Assembly (NCBI GenBank): GCA_937998355.1
Contig: CALLDI010000005.1
Location: 23,039-87,038 of the forward strand
Source: an uncultured Eggerthella sp.
GTDB lineage: Bacteria; Actinomycetota; Coriobacteriia; Coriobacteriales; Eggerthellaceae
Length of the DNA: 64,000 bases
Direction: 5' to 3'
Shown here: positions 6,445 through 15,177 of the stretch, one piece after another
Layout of the letters: every line of letters begins with the position of its first letter
How positions within the stretch are numbered: the first letter of the stretch is position 1
Notes under the pieces: model-generated
The model's input: the letters and a program-made list of their open reading frames with translations, nothing else
Databases searched by the model: none
What the model was told of the DNA's origin: nothing
Translations under genes and position numbers: made by a program

Positions 6445-7545
6445 GTGGGAACCAAGATCATAGGACTCGGCAAAGCGCTCCCGAAGCTTGAGATCACCAA
6501 TGACGAACTCGATACGATCGTTGATGCGAGCGACGACTGGGTCTACCCACGTACTGGTATTCATTCCCGACACATCGCGGTCGAAGAATCGACCATCGAT
6601 CTCGCTCGAAATGCAGCGTTAGCTGCGCTCGGTGAGCCTATCGCCGATGCTGAAGGTTGGTGCGAGAGCCCGATCGCTCGCGATAGCATCGACCTCGTTA
6701 TCTGCGGCACGCTCACGCCTGATACGCTCATGCCCTCCACCGCTGGCGCGCTCAAGCGCGATCTCGGTCTCGAGAACGCTGTCGCATTCGATATGAACGC
6801 CGCCTGCTGTGGATTCATCTACGGCACCTCGGTCGCAGATGGCATGCTCGCTGCGAGCTGCAGCCTTCCAGGCGGTCGCCAGAAGATGACGCGCGCGCTC
6901 GTGATCGGCGCCGATCGCACGACTCGCATTCTGAACTGGGAAGATCGCGGCTCGTGCATCTTGTTCGGAGATGGCGCTGGTGCCGCGGTCCTCGAATGGG
7001 ACGAGAATGCACCTGGTATCTTGTCCACGTTCCTACGCAATGTGGACGACACCAAGAATTCCCTCGCCTGCACGAACTCCTTCGTTGCTCCTGTACCATT
7101 CACGAAAGACGGCATCTCGCTCGATGCGAAGAACGATCCGGATCCTTCGCTCGCTTCAGTGTGCGATATTCTGGATTTCTCTGCCGAGCAACTCGATTCG
7201 CTCGTGCATATGTCGGGGCAAGCTGTCTTCAAATTCGCATCGAAAGCGCTCTGCACTGCTATTGAAGGCGTTCTCGAGAACGCCGACCTGACCATGGACG
7301 ACATCGCGCTCATCGTGCCTCATCAAGCCAATGAACGCATCATTCGCTACGCCGCGAAGCGCCTCGGTCTTGGCATGGAGATGTTCCAGGTTTGCATGGA
7401 GAACACCGGCAACACCTCTGCTGCGAGCGTACCGATCGCACTCGTCGATGCTTACCAAGCGGGCAAGATCCACAAGGGCGACAAGATCATCGCGGTCGGA
7501 TTCGGCGGCGGTCTCACCTACGGCGGCCTGCTCTTCGAAGCCTGA
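6445..7545 (+). CDS. 3-oxoacyl-ACP synthase III (FabH-like)
   Basis: This thiolase-fold condensing enzyme has the FabH catalytic triad: Cys in DMNAACCGF (about 121), His in VPHQANERI and Asn in ENTGNTSAAS, plus the C-terminal GFGGGLTYGG segment. Such enzymes join acyl-CoA to malonyl-ACP to start fatty-acid or related chains. No other fab gene is nearby, so a specialised or second copy is possible. The GTG at 6445 was preferred over ATG 6412 because GGAGG precedes it and conserved sequence (TKIIGLGKALP) starts there. An ~18-residue insertion around residues 65-85 is longer than in typical FabH. The divergent TetR gene may regulate it. Confidence 0.88.
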   Translation: MGTKIIGLGKALPKLEITNDELDTIVDASDDWVYPRTGIHSRHIAVEESTIDLARNAALAALGEPIADAEGWCESPIARDSIDLVICGTLTPDTLMPSTAGALKRDLGLENAVAFDMNAACCGFIYGTSVADGMLAASCSLPGGRQKMTRALVIGADRTTRILNWEDRGSCILFGDGAGAAVLEWDENAPGILSTFLRNVDDTKNSLACTNSFVAPVPFTKDGISLDAKNDPDPSLASVCDILDFSAEQLDSLVHMSGQAVFKFASKALCTAIEGVLENADLTMDDIALIVPHQANERIIRYAAKRLGLGMEMFQVCMENTGNTSAASVPIALVDAYQAGKIHKGDKIIAVGFGGGLTYGGLLFEA

Positions 7546-7577
7546 TCTCGTAACATGATCGCAGAAGCACCTCGCGC

Positions 7578-8300
7578 ATGAGAAAGAAGATCTATAACCT
7601 CGTTCACGTATCGGTGAATCAAACTCCGTTCGGTAAGGCCTACGACTATCTCATGATCATCGCGATCATCGTGAGCTTGTTGCCACTGTGCTTCAAGCAA
7701 GATCTCGAAACGTTCTTCATCACGGATGCTATCGTTACCGTGCTTTTCATCGCTGACTATGTGTTCCGCTGGTGCACTGCTGATCTGGCGCTCGAACGAG
7801 GATGGAAGAGCTTTTTTCTTTACCCGTTCACTCCTATGGCCATCATCGACCTCCTTTCGATCCTTCCCTTCTTTCTCCCGATGAATCAAGGGTTAAAAGC
7901 ACTTCGTTTACTGCGCCTGGTGCGCGCTTTGCGTGCCATCAGGTTCATTCGGGAATCGCGTAGCTTCCGCGTGATCGGCAATGTGCTCGAACGCGAGAAG
8001 AATCTTCTCCTTTCAGTAGGAGCGATGGCGCTCGGTTATATCCTTCTCTGCGCACTCGTGATCTTCAATGTCGAGCCAGAATCTTTTAACAATTTCTTCG
8101 ATGCGATCTACTGGGCCTGCGTTTCGCTCACCACGGTTGGCTATGGGGACTTGTACCCCGTCAGCGTGGCTGGACGTATCGTTACGATGATCTCGTCGCT
8201 CGTTGGTGTTGCGCTCATCGCGCTTCCTGCCGGCATCATCACGGGAGGCTATATCGAAGAGATGCGACGCGATCTGCAATCGGAGTCTTTTTCCTCGTGA
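7578..8300 (+). CDS. Voltage-gated potassium channel (Kv-type ion transporter)
   Basis: This 240-residue membrane protein has six predicted transmembrane helices. S4 is visible as GLKALRLLRLVRALRAIRF with arginine every third residue (about 104-122). The pore loop carries the selectivity filter TVGYGD. This is the layout of a bacterial Kv channel subunit, which works as a tetramer in the cytoplasmic membrane. The short C-terminal tail lacks an RCK/TrkA-N domain. It begins 32 bases after the fabH-like gene on the same strand and may be cotranscribed. Confidence 0.9.
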   Translation: MRKKIYNLVHVSVNQTPFGKAYDYLMIIAIIVSLLPLCFKQDLETFFITDAIVTVLFIADYVFRWCTADLALERGWKSFFLYPFTPMAIIDLLSILPFFLPMNQGLKALRLLRLVRALRAIRFIRESRSFRVIGNVLEREKNLLLSVGAMALGYILLCALVIFNVEPESFNNFFDAIYWACVSLTTVGYGDLYPVSVAGRIVTMISSLVGVALIALPAGIITGGYIEEMRRDLQSESFSS

Positions 8301-8304
8301 TCGC

Positions 8305-8335
8305 TTGACCTTGACGCTGCGTCATAGCTCATCAT
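8305..8335 (+). promoter_or_regulatory. MerR-type promoter with 19-base spacer before the TipA-like gene
   Basis: TTGACC (8305-8310) and CATCAT (8330-8335) are separated by 19 bases that contain the dyad TGACGC-T-GCGTCA (8312-8324). The over-long spacer with internal dyad is the classic MerR-activated promoter architecture, suggesting autoregulation of the gene at 8383. TTGACG with a 17-base spacer is an alternative -35. Confidence 0.5.
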
Positions 8336-8382
8336 GATCGCGTCACAGTGAATAACGCAAGACGAATTCGGAAAGGAAGCTC

Positions 8383-9165
8383 ATGGCTCAGCAAGAATAC
8401 AGCGTCGCCCAGCTCGCGAAGCTTTCGCAGCTCACCGAACGTACGCTGCGCTACTACGACCAGATCGGGCTGCTCGTGCCGCGTCGCAACAGCAACGGCT
8501 ATCGCGTTTACGACGAAGCTGACGTTCTGATGCTCGAACGCATCGTCATTCTCCGGTCGTGCGGCATGTCGCTTTCGGATATCAGCACTGCTCTTTCTGA
8601 TGAGCATGTCGATCTATCGGTCCTGCTGAATCGTCATCTTGAGATCCTTCGTGCCCAAGAGACCGAACTCAGCCGCGCTATCGCTGCGACGCAAAAGATG
8701 GCCGAAGGATTGAAAGGACCGAAAAATATGAACGAAGAGCAGCGATTCGAGGAGCTCAAGAAGAACTCCGTTGTGCGCTTCGAAGAGGAGTATGGCGCCG
8801 AGGCGCGTAGTCGTTACGGCGATGCCGTCATCGATGAAGCGAATGAGCGAATGATATCCATGAGCAAACTTGCATGGAATATGAAAGAAGAACTTGAACA
8901 GCGCATCAAAGACACGCTCGTACGCGCGATGGAAACTGACGATGCGACCTCGCCCGAAGCGCGTATGCTTGCTGATATGCATGCCCAGTGGATCAGAGTT
9001 CATTGGGGAGAAGAGGGGTATTCGCCTGAAGCGCACGTCCAATTAGCCGAAGGATACCTGAAGGACCCACGATTCATCAGCTACTACGATGATGCGTGCG
9101 GCAAAGGCGCGACCGAATTCCTCTGTGCCGCTATCAAAGCGAATATCTCTGATTCCAATTCATAA
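8383..9165 (+). CDS. MerR-family regulator with TipAS-like effector domain
   Basis: The N-terminal MerR winged helix (YSVAQLAKLSQLTERTLRYY, GYRVYDEADV) is followed by a coiled dimerisation helix (about 75-115) and a C-terminal domain of about 130 residues. The latter matches the TipAS antibiotic-recognition fold (RFEEEYGAEARSRYGD, QWIRVHWGE, FISYYDDACGKGATEFL). TipA-like proteins sense drugs by covalent or tight binding and activate promoters. The start at 8383 follows GGAAGC with good spacing. No drug exporter lies next to it, so it may mainly autoregulate or act elsewhere. Confidence 0.9.
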   Translation: MAQQEYSVAQLAKLSQLTERTLRYYDQIGLLVPRRNSNGYRVYDEADVLMLERIVILRSCGMSLSDISTALSDEHVDLSVLLNRHLEILRAQETELSRAIAATQKMAEGLKGPKNMNEEQRFEELKKNSVVRFEEEYGAEARSRYGDAVIDEANERMISMSKLAWNMKEELEQRIKDTLVRAMETDDATSPEARMLADMHAQWIRVHWGEEGYSPEAHVQLAEGYLKDPRFISYYDDACGKGATEFLCAAIKANISDSNS

Positions 9166-9169
9166 TGGA

Positions 9170-9613
9170 TCAGAAGTCGACCACATCGTAGTGATAATCT
9201 GCAGGACAAAAACGCTTTACGAATTCTGAGGGAGACATGACCAGCATCGATGATCGGGCAAAATCCTTTTCATTGCGCGTGACCATGCAATCGACCGAGC
9301 AGCGCTCTGCAGAAGCGACCATGAAAGCATCTTCGAAGTCTTCTACTTGGCTCTTGACCGCTCCAACGCAATCCGCTTCGGTCACGCTATAGAGATCGAA
9401 CAATCGCATAAGGTTTTCGATCGTACGGCGAACTTGCGCATTGCTCATGCCTGACCGTCGAAGAATGTAAGCGACATCGGTTACAGCCGAAACTGGCATG
9501 ACGACTTCGAAGCCCTGGATATTCGCAACATCATACGCAATAACGGAATCGCTTAAGGCATCCGCACGCGCGAAGATATCAAGAACGACATTCGTATCGA
9601 AGCATACTTTCAC
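9170..9613 (-). CDS. PIN-domain toxin (VapC-like RNase)
   Basis: This 147-residue PIN protein has the expected acidic residues: D at FDTNVVLDIF (residue 6), E and D in the central part, and D in DFEDAFMVASA and DCMVTRNEKDF. PIN toxins are Mg-dependent RNases that inhibit translation, commonly by cutting tRNA or rRNA. It is the second gene of a two-gene operon; its ATG overlaps the stop of the ribbon-helix-helix antitoxin by four bases (ATGA). It belongs to the PIN subgroup paired with RHH antitoxins. Confidence 0.88.
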   Translation of the reverse strand: MKVCFDTNVVLDIFARADALSDSVIAYDVANIQGFEVVMPVSAVTDVAYILRRSGMSNAQVRRTIENLMRLFDLYSVTEADCVGAVKSQVEDFEDAFMVASAERCSVDCMVTRNEKDFARSSMLVMSPSEFVKRFCPADYHYDVVDF

Positions 9614-9906
9614 AACGCTTCACCATATTTCTTGTCGAGATACTCTTCGCGCGCTTTGTCGTAATCGAAATCAGGCGGAAGCTTTACCGAACCAGCAACC
9701 TCGCGCAAGAGACGACGTCTTCTTACCTGAGTCGACTCCTCTTCCTGCTGCACTAAACAATCAGGGATCTTCTGTTCCCGCTCCATGTATTCATACAGAT
9801 CTCGCACGACCGCGCTGATGCTGCGGTTATTCTTCTTGAGCACCTGATTGCCGTGTTCCTTAAGCTCTTTTGGGAGACGTATGTTCAGCACTGCATCGGT
9901 AGCCAT
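9610..9906 (-). CDS. Ribbon-helix-helix antitoxin of the PIN module
   Basis: This 98-residue protein begins with an RHH DNA-binding segment (VLNIRLPKELKEHGNQVLKK, then SISAVVRDLYEYM) followed by a charged C-terminal tail ending in a region likely to bind the toxin. It should dimerise, bind the palindrome just upstream and repress its own operon with the PIN toxin as co-repressor. It is the first gene of the pair. Confidence 0.87.
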   Translation of the reverse strand: MATDAVLNIRLPKELKEHGNQVLKKNNRSISAVVRDLYEYMEREQKIPDCLVQQEEESTQVRRRRLLREVAGSVKLPPDFDYDKAREEYLDKKYGEAL

Positions 9907-9946
9907 AGCGACACTCCCTTTTCGATCGAGTTATAATTCACCTGGT

Positions 9947-9978
9947 ATTATACGATATTGCATTACGTAATGCAATAT
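9947..9978 (-). promoter_or_regulatory. Toxin-antitoxin promoter with perfect 24-bp operator
   Basis: On the minus strand, TTGCAT (9975-9970), a 17-base spacer and TATAAT (9952-9947) form a near-ideal promoter. A perfect palindrome ATATTGCATTAC and its complement at 9955-9978 covers the -35 and most of the spacer, so binding of the RHH antitoxin would block polymerase. Confidence 0.85.
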
Positions 9979-10026
9979 GTTGAAGGCGTGAAGCAAGAAA
10001 GCGGTGCGCGTTAGAACGATAGATGA

Positions 10027-10404
10027 TCAGGAGAGGGTGAAGGTCTCCGCGAGGATCGCGGCGAATGATCTTTCGCTCGCACGATCGATGAGGGAAAGCT
10101 TTTCTGCTCGTGAAAGCTGCTTGAAGTGATATTCCGCGCTCATGGCTTCATGCTTGGTCTCGAACACGGCATGAGCGAGCAACTGAACAGGCCTGCGCGC
10201 AGCAGTGTATTTCGCACCTTTGCCCGCATTGTGCGTCTCGACGCGTTTCTCCACATCGGTCGTATATCCGGTGTAGAGCGTCTCATCCGCGCAGATGAGC
10301 ACGTACATGAAATGCAACTTCTGCTGGCCATCTTCACTCAGTTGCTCCCCCTGATCGCACTGCGTTTGCTGGGCGTTCTCGCTCAGCTGCTCTTGATCGC
10401 TCAT
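10027..10404 (-). CDS. GIY-YIG nuclease-superfamily protein (UPF0213-like)
   Basis: The single GIY-YIG domain begins at MYVLICADETLYTGYT, continues with the KRVETHNAGKGAKYTAARRPV helix-loop and ends with EYHFKQLSRAEK. This matches small stand-alone GIY-YIG proteins of unknown biological role, some with DNA-strand cleavage activity. A ~30-residue Gln/Glu-rich N-terminal extension with two related copies of EQLSE-x-x-QQ precedes the domain. The ATG at 10404 is preferred because AGGTGAG precedes it; a GTG at 10413 would overlap the tetR stop. It is in an apparent operon behind the TetR gene. Confidence 0.8.
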   Translation of the reverse strand: MSDQEQLSENAQQTQCDQGEQLSEDGQQKLHFMYVLICADETLYTGYTTDVEKRVETHNAGKGAKYTAARRPVQLLAHAVFETKHEAMSAEYHFKQLSRAEKLSLIDRASERSFAAILAETFTLS

Positions 10405-10409
10405 GCTGC

Positions 10410-11057
10410 TCACCTGTTTTCGGAATAGCTATCCAGACACATGAGCACGAAGTCTTCGTAGGCGCGCTCGAACGATCCCTCAACAGGCGACAGCCCAGCG
10501 ATAGCCATCGCTTCCTTCGTCAGATCTGAACAGGCGTAAAGATTGCGCAAGCCGCTCGCTTGGTACAACAAGCACCGAAACAGATCATGAGCGCGCTGCG
10601 TATCTTCGAGTCCACACTGCTGCGCGAGCAGGCTGTCGATAGGTGCGCAAATGCGCGCGAAGTTGCGCTTGAATTCCACCAAGGCATCCAGCGAAACGTT
10701 TGCTTCGATGATCGAGATGAGCACATCTTGATACCGCAAGAACGCATCGTGCTGCGCTGTTACCTTCGCCCACTTCTGAGCGAACTGCCGATTGGTGAAC
10801 GAACCGCTCTGAAGGGCGTTCAGCAGGTCTTCGAAGTACGCTTCGTTGCACTTCGCATGGAGCCAAAGATAGATCTCCTCTTTCGTCTGCGCATATTTAT
10901 AGAGGTTAGCGCGCGACAGACCGACTTCCTGAGCGATCGAACTCAGGGTTATATCGTGATAAGGGCACGTGAGGAACAACTTATCAGCTGCAGCCATGAT
11001 GGCTTGCTTGCGTTCCTCCTTGTGCTCAGGCGATCGCGCCCGGATGAAATCCGCCAT
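10410..11057 (-). CDS. TetR-family regulator divergent from the Fe-S aldo/keto reductase
   Basis: This 215-residue protein has a standard TetR HTH near the N-terminus (DITLSSIAQEVGLSRANLYKYAQTKEEIY) and an all-helical C-terminal sensor of TetR_C type. It is transcribed away from the aldo/keto reductase gene at 11204. An inverted repeat in the shared region (11138-11164) is the probable operator, so it likely controls both. The GIY-YIG gene follows in the same direction. Confidence 0.88.
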   Translation of the reverse strand: MADFIRARSPEHKEERKQAIMAAADKLFLTCPYHDITLSSIAQEVGLSRANLYKYAQTKEEIYLWLHAKCNEAYFEDLLNALQSGSFTNRQFAQKWAKVTAQHDAFLRYQDVLISIIEANVSLDALVEFKRNFARICAPIDSLLAQQCGLEDTQRAHDLFRCLLYQASGLRNLYACSDLTKEAMAIAGLSPVEGSFERAYEDFVLMCLDSYSENR

Positions 11058-11137
11058 CCTCGAGATCCTTCAGATATTCCTACGAACATGAACTGTTGCG
11101 AATTTAGCAACGTCTTGTCACTTATGGTATCATACCT

Positions 11138-11164
11138 AGTTAAGTAACGTTGTGTAACTTAACT
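11138..11164. promoter_or_regulatory. Dyad operator between tetR and the aldo/keto reductase
   Basis: AGTTAAGTAAC and GTAACTTAACT form arms matching at 10 of 11 positions around a five-base centre. The dyad lies 40 bases before the reductase start and 81 bases from the tetR start, a good position for a TetR operator acting on both genes. Confidence 0.65.
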
Positions 11165-11203
11165 ACACCTTACTTTTCAACCGACTCGCACGAAAGGAAA
11201 CCT

Positions 11204-12316
11204 ATGGGACTCTTTGGCGCTAAGGGGATATATGGATTCGGCTGCATGCGTCTTCCTATGAACGACGGTGCGATCGATCTCGATGAAACGAATCGCATGA
11301 TCGACGCCTATCTGGGCGCTGGCTTCAACTACTTCGACACCGCCCACGGCTACCTGGACGGCAAGAGCGAACGGGCCCTGCACGACACGCTCGTTGCGCG
11401 TTATCCACGCGATCGTTATGTGCTGGTCAACAAGCTCACGAACGCCCACTGGCAAACGGGAGCGGATATTCTCCCCCTTCTTGAGGCTGAACTGGAAGCG
11501 TGCGGGGTCGAATACTTCGACGCACTGCTCATGCACGCGCAAAACGAGCAGTTCTACGAACGCTACATGAAAGAGCACGCGTACGAGATCGGCCTCGAAT
11601 TCGTACGGGAAGGCAAAGCAAAGCACTTCGGCATCTCCTTCCACGATAAAGCCGCGGTGCTCGAACGTATCCTCGATGAGCATCCCGAGATCGAGATGGT
11701 ACAGCTGCAATTCAACTACATGGACTTCGATGACGAGAGCATCGAAGCGCGCAAATGCTACGAAGCCTGCGAATCACGCGGTATCCCCGTCGTGGTGATG
11801 GAGCCGCTTCGCGGTGGCTGCCTGATCGACCTGCCGCCTAGAGTGATCGATGCGATCGCGGCGCTTCCCGGTAACGTCACCCCTGCTCAGCTTGCGCTTC
11901 GGTGGTGCGCTCAATTCCCCGATGTCAAGATGATCCTCTCGGGTGTGAGCGACCTTGCTCAGATGGAGGACAATATCCGCACGCTTTCGGATCCCGCACC
12001 GCTCTCCCCTGCCGAAGAACGGATCATCGACGAAGTGCGCTCGATCTATCGCTCGATGGACTTGATCGACTGCACTGCGTGCCGCTACTGCACCTCGTCC
12101 TGCCCCGAGAACATCGATATCCCCGACCTGTTCTCCGTCATGAACACGCATACGATGTATCAGAACTGGAACAGCAACTGGTACTACATGGTCTACACGC
12201 AAAACGGTGGCACCGCTGGTGACTGCATCCAATGTGGCGTCTGCGAAGAGCAGTGCCCGCAAAACCTCCCTATTCCCGAACTGCTCGAGAAGGTCTCGGC
12301 GCAGTTCGACGAGTGA
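11204..12316 (+). CDS. Aldo/keto reductase with C-terminal 2x[4Fe-4S] ferredoxin domain
   Basis: The AKR barrel shows the catalytic residues in FDTAHGY, VNKLTN and LLMHAQ. After about residue 280 come two Cys clusters, CTACRYCTSSCP and CIQCGVCEEQCP, the pattern for two [4Fe-4S] centres. These soluble ferredoxin-type AKRs probably couple carbonyl chemistry to low-potential electron carriers in anaerobes; the substrate is not known. The start at 11204 follows GAAAGGAAACC. The divergent TetR gene and the shared dyad suggest inducible expression. Confidence 0.9.
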   Translation: MGLFGAKGIYGFGCMRLPMNDGAIDLDETNRMIDAYLGAGFNYFDTAHGYLDGKSERALHDTLVARYPRDRYVLVNKLTNAHWQTGADILPLLEAELEACGVEYFDALLMHAQNEQFYERYMKEHAYEIGLEFVREGKAKHFGISFHDKAAVLERILDEHPEIEMVQLQFNYMDFDDESIEARKCYEACESRGIPVVVMEPLRGGCLIDLPPRVIDAIAALPGNVTPAQLALRWCAQFPDVKMILSGVSDLAQMEDNIRTLSDPAPLSPAEERIIDEVRSIYRSMDLIDCTACRYCTSSCPENIDIPDLFSVMNTHTMYQNWNSNWYYMVYTQNGGTAGDCIQCGVCEEQCPQNLPIPELLEKVSAQFDE

Positions 12317-12352
12317 CCCCATGAGTAGATGACGGATTTCCCCCACGCACCA

Positions 12353-12383
12353 TTGACTTAAAGGAGGCTTTAAGTGTCAGACT
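12353..12383 (+). promoter_or_regulatory. AdhR/NmlR-type MerR operator-promoter before the DUF362 gene
   Basis: TTGACT (12353-12358) and CAGACT (12378-12383) flank a 19-base spacer. The perfect dyad CTTAAAG-N4-CTTTAAG runs from 12357 to 12374. This is the operator reported for Bacillus subtilis AdhR, a carbonyl-responsive MerR regulator, and nearly matches the site at 18335-18365. The start codon of the gene is 110 bases downstream. Confidence 0.65.
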
Positions 12384-12492
12384 AGACCGCGGACAAGTCT
12401 TCTTGCCAAGCTGTTAACGTTCGCACAGCGTTGCTGCGTCGACGCCTCACGCATGGTAGGCTTGATATCGTGCGTCGAAAGGAGAACTCATC

Positions 12493-13380
12493 ATGAGCAA
12501 ACCTCAAGTCTATTTCACCAAGGACATCACCCCTGAAAACGTCGTCAAGCTCTACGAGAAGCTGGGCGTGAAACTGCCCGGTAAAATAGCCGTGAAGGTC
12601 CATTCCGGCGAAGAAGGTAACCAGAACTACCTCCATCCCGAATTCATGCGCCCAATGATCGAAGAGGTCGATGGTACGGTGGTCGAATGCAACACCGCCT
12701 ACGACGGCGCACGCGACACCACTGAAAAGCACGAGAAGCTGATGGCAGCGCATGGCTGGACCAAGTACTTCGACGTCGACATCATGGACGCGGATGGCCC
12801 CAGCTCGGACATCATCTTCCCCATCGAGAACGGCCGCGTACTGAAGGCCAACCACGTCGGTGGTCACCTTGCGAACTATGCTTCGATGCTCGTGCTCTCG
12901 CACTTCAAGGGTCATCCGATGGGCGGGTTCGGCGGTGCGCTGAAGCAGCTTTCCATCGGTTGCGCCTCCAACCAAGGCAAGGTCAACCTGCACACAGGCG
13001 GTGCGAGCCTGATCCAGGGCGAATTCTGGGACAAGCACGCTGAACAGGACGATTTCATCGAGGCCATGGCGGAAGCGGCCGAGACCATCGTCAACCATTT
13101 CGGCAGCAACATCGCATTCGTGAACATCGCATGCAACCTCTCGGTCGACTGCGATTGCTGCTCGGAAGCAGAGGATCCTTGCATGGGAGATATCGGCATC
13201 TTCGCCTCGCTCGACCCGGTCGCCATCGATGCCGCATGCCTCGATGCGGTGCGCAACTCCGACGATCCAGGTCGCGATAAACTGCTCGAGCGCATCACGT
13301 CGCGCCACGGCGAGAAGATCATCGACGACGCGGTTCGCCTGGGCTATGGTTCAGACGACTACGAACTGATCGAGGTCTAG
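12493..13380 (+). CDS. DUF362 domain protein
   Basis: The 295-residue product is a typical stand-alone DUF362 protein: PGKIAVKVHSGE near residue 35, HFKGHPMGGFGGALKQLSIG in the middle and NLSVDCDCC...MGDIGIFASLDPVAIDAACL near 220-250. DUF362 proteins often accompany ferredoxin domains and are thought to bind Fe-S clusters or other redox cofactors, but function is unproven. This copy lacks a ferredoxin domain. The cluster of Cys around residues 217-228 is a likely metal site. GAAAGGAGAA precedes the start, and the AdhR-like operator upstream suggests induction by reactive carbonyls. Confidence 0.85.
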   Translation: MSKPQVYFTKDITPENVVKLYEKLGVKLPGKIAVKVHSGEEGNQNYLHPEFMRPMIEEVDGTVVECNTAYDGARDTTEKHEKLMAAHGWTKYFDVDIMDADGPSSDIIFPIENGRVLKANHVGGHLANYASMLVLSHFKGHPMGGFGGALKQLSIGCASNQGKVNLHTGGASLIQGEFWDKHAEQDDFIEAMAEAAETIVNHFGSNIAFVNIACNLSVDCDCCSEAEDPCMGDIGIFASLDPVAIDAACLDAVRNSDDPGRDKLLERITSRHGEKIIDDAVRLGYGSDDYELIEV

Positions 13381-13573
13381 GACCGGCCTGGAACTTCATC
13401 ATCCAACGAAAAGGGCGGCGCACCATCGCCGTCTCCAAACTGAACGCCTTCATCTTCGACCAGATGCGCGACTACTACGCCGTTGGCAACGCGTCGGAAG
13501 GGCATGGGTCTCGAGACAGGAGCTCATGCGTTAACCTCTTTCCTTGAAAGGCAAAGCTGTTAGAATCTGAGCC

Positions 13574-14323
13574 ATGGAATTCTTGATAGTATGTCCGCTC
13601 GTATTCTTAGCGGGATTGATCGATGCAATAGCTGGCGGAGGAGGTCTCATATCTCTGCCAGCTTATTTCTTCGCAGGCCTGCCCGCCCATGCAGCGCTCG
13701 CCACCAGCAAGCTTTCCAGCACCATGGGAACAGCGGTCGCTACCATCAAATTCGCGCTGCGCGGTTATATGATCAAGAACTACTTGATCGCAGGTGTTAT
13801 CTTCGGCCTTGCAGGCTCGTTCATCGGTTCGAATCTCGTGCTCATCGCCAGCAACGAACTGCTGATGATCTTCATGCTCCTCTCGCTGCCTGCGGTCGGG
13901 TTCTTCGTGCTCAAGACCAAGGATCTTGACGACTTCGCAGATCGCAGAAGATCGAAGCGCACAGCGATGCTGCTGGTCTCCGGTATCTCTTTCACCGTCG
14001 GCATCTATGATGGCTTCTATGGCCCAGGGGCGGGCACGTTCCTCTTGCTCCTACTTACGAGCGTTGCGCACTTGAGCATGCGCGAGGCAGCTGGCACCAC
14101 GAAAGCGATCAACCTCGCCACTAACGTCTCCGCTCTCGTCGTCTTCCTTCTGAGCGGCAACGTCGTCATCATCCTCGGCCTTGTCGCTGGTTTATTCAAC
14201 ATCGCCGGCAATTGGATCGGTGCGAACCTCTTTCACAAGAAGGGCTCGGCTATCGTCCGACCGATCCTGGTCGTGGTACTGATCCTGTTCGCGCTGAAAC
14301 TGCTCTACGATCTCTTCGCGTGA
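13574..14323 (+). CDS. TSUP-family (TauE/SafE) membrane exporter
   Basis: This 249-residue integral membrane protein has about eight hydrophobic helices and the TSUP hallmarks: AGLIDAIAGGGGLISLPA near the N-terminus and GIYDGFYGPGAGTFLLL at the start of the second repeat. TSUP proteins move sulfite, sulfoacetate or other organosulfur anions; the substrate cannot be inferred here. It stands alone between the DUF362 and radical SAM genes. Confidence 0.9.
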   Translation: MEFLIVCPLVFLAGLIDAIAGGGGLISLPAYFFAGLPAHAALATSKLSSTMGTAVATIKFALRGYMIKNYLIAGVIFGLAGSFIGSNLVLIASNELLMIFMLLSLPAVGFFVLKTKDLDDFADRRRSKRTAMLLVSGISFTVGIYDGFYGPGAGTFLLLLLTSVAHLSMREAAGTTKAINLATNVSALVVFLLSGNVVIILGLVAGLFNIAGNWIGANLFHKKGSAIVRPILVVVLILFALKLLYDLFA

Positions 14324-14452
14324 TCCATCTTCGGCCGTACGATCACGCGACCGTTTTCCACCGACAACGTTACCGAACGATGAAACTATCGTCTTTCTTT
14401 CCACGATCGAGCATCTTGAGCCTAGAATCGAAAGTGGGACGAAAGGCGAACC

Positions 14453-15064
14453 ATGTCAAAAGCGATGAATATGCTCTATAACGTAGGCGATGGGCTCTAC
14501 ATCAATCTCACCAACCGCTGTTCCTGCGCGTGCACGTTCTGCATTCGCAACGAAGGGGATGCCGTCGGCAGCGCCGATACGCTCTGGCTCGATCACGAGC
14601 CAACAGCAGCTGAGGTCATCGCTGCACTGGAAGGCACCGATCTTTCTGCCTATTCCGAGGTCGTATTCTGCGGTTATGGAGAGCCGACCGAGGCCTTCGA
14701 TACGCTCAAAGAAGTAGCACGCTGGCTCAAAGCGAATACCGACCTGCCCGTACGCATCAACACGAACGGCCAGGGCTCGCTCATCTGCGAACGCGATATC
14801 GCACCTGAACTCGAGGGGATCGTCGACGCGCTCTCGATCAGCCTGAACACGCCCGACCCTGAAGCCTACCTCGCTCTCACGCGCAGCCGCTACGGCGAAG
14901 CGGCCTTCGATGCTGTGCTCGATTTTGCGAAACGCGCGAAGGCCTTCGTTCCCGCCATCACGCTCACTACCGTCAGCACCACCATCACGCCCGAGCAGGA
15001 AGCCGCCTGCGCGCGCATCTGCGACGATCTAGGCGTCAACTACCGCATTCGCGCATTCGTCTGA
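14453..15064 (+). CDS. Radical SAM protein, TatD-linked type
   Basis: This compact 203-residue radical SAM protein carries the cluster motif C-x3-C-x2-C in RCSCACTFC (near residue 25), then a GYGEPTE glycine-rich SAM-binding segment and RINTNGQG. It matches the small radical SAM proteins that often lie beside TatD nuclease genes (TIGR04038). No tatD gene is in this window. It would need reduced [4Fe-4S] and SAM; the reaction is unknown. The start at ATG 14453 is preferred, with in-frame ATGs nearby as alternatives. Confidence 0.87.
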   Translation: MSKAMNMLYNVGDGLYINLTNRCSCACTFCIRNEGDAVGSADTLWLDHEPTAAEVIAALEGTDLSAYSEVVFCGYGEPTEAFDTLKEVARWLKANTDLPVRINTNGQGSLICERDIAPELEGIVDALSISLNTPDPEAYLALTRSRYGEAAFDAVLDFAKRAKAFVPAITLTTVSTTITPEQEAACARICDDLGVNYRIRAFV

Positions 15065-15177
15065 TTCCGTTTCAAAATCCCAACGGCTTCCTAACAGATC
15101 CCCCGACGATCTCCCGAGCCATCCCGCTTGTGCAACCATAGGATCGGGGTTGAGAGAGATCGCGGAAAGGAAGGATC

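Noticed and set aside
12382..13308. 308-residue frame antisense to the DUF362 gene
   Set aside because: It is a shadow of the plus-strand gene, with composition typical of an antisense frame in high-GC DNA.
13383..13555. Coding-like stretch between the DUF362 and TSUP genes (WNFIIQRKGRRTIAVSK...) without a start codon
   Set aside because: It is short, has no start or ribosome site, and I recognise no family; it may be a decayed gene end but cannot be supported.
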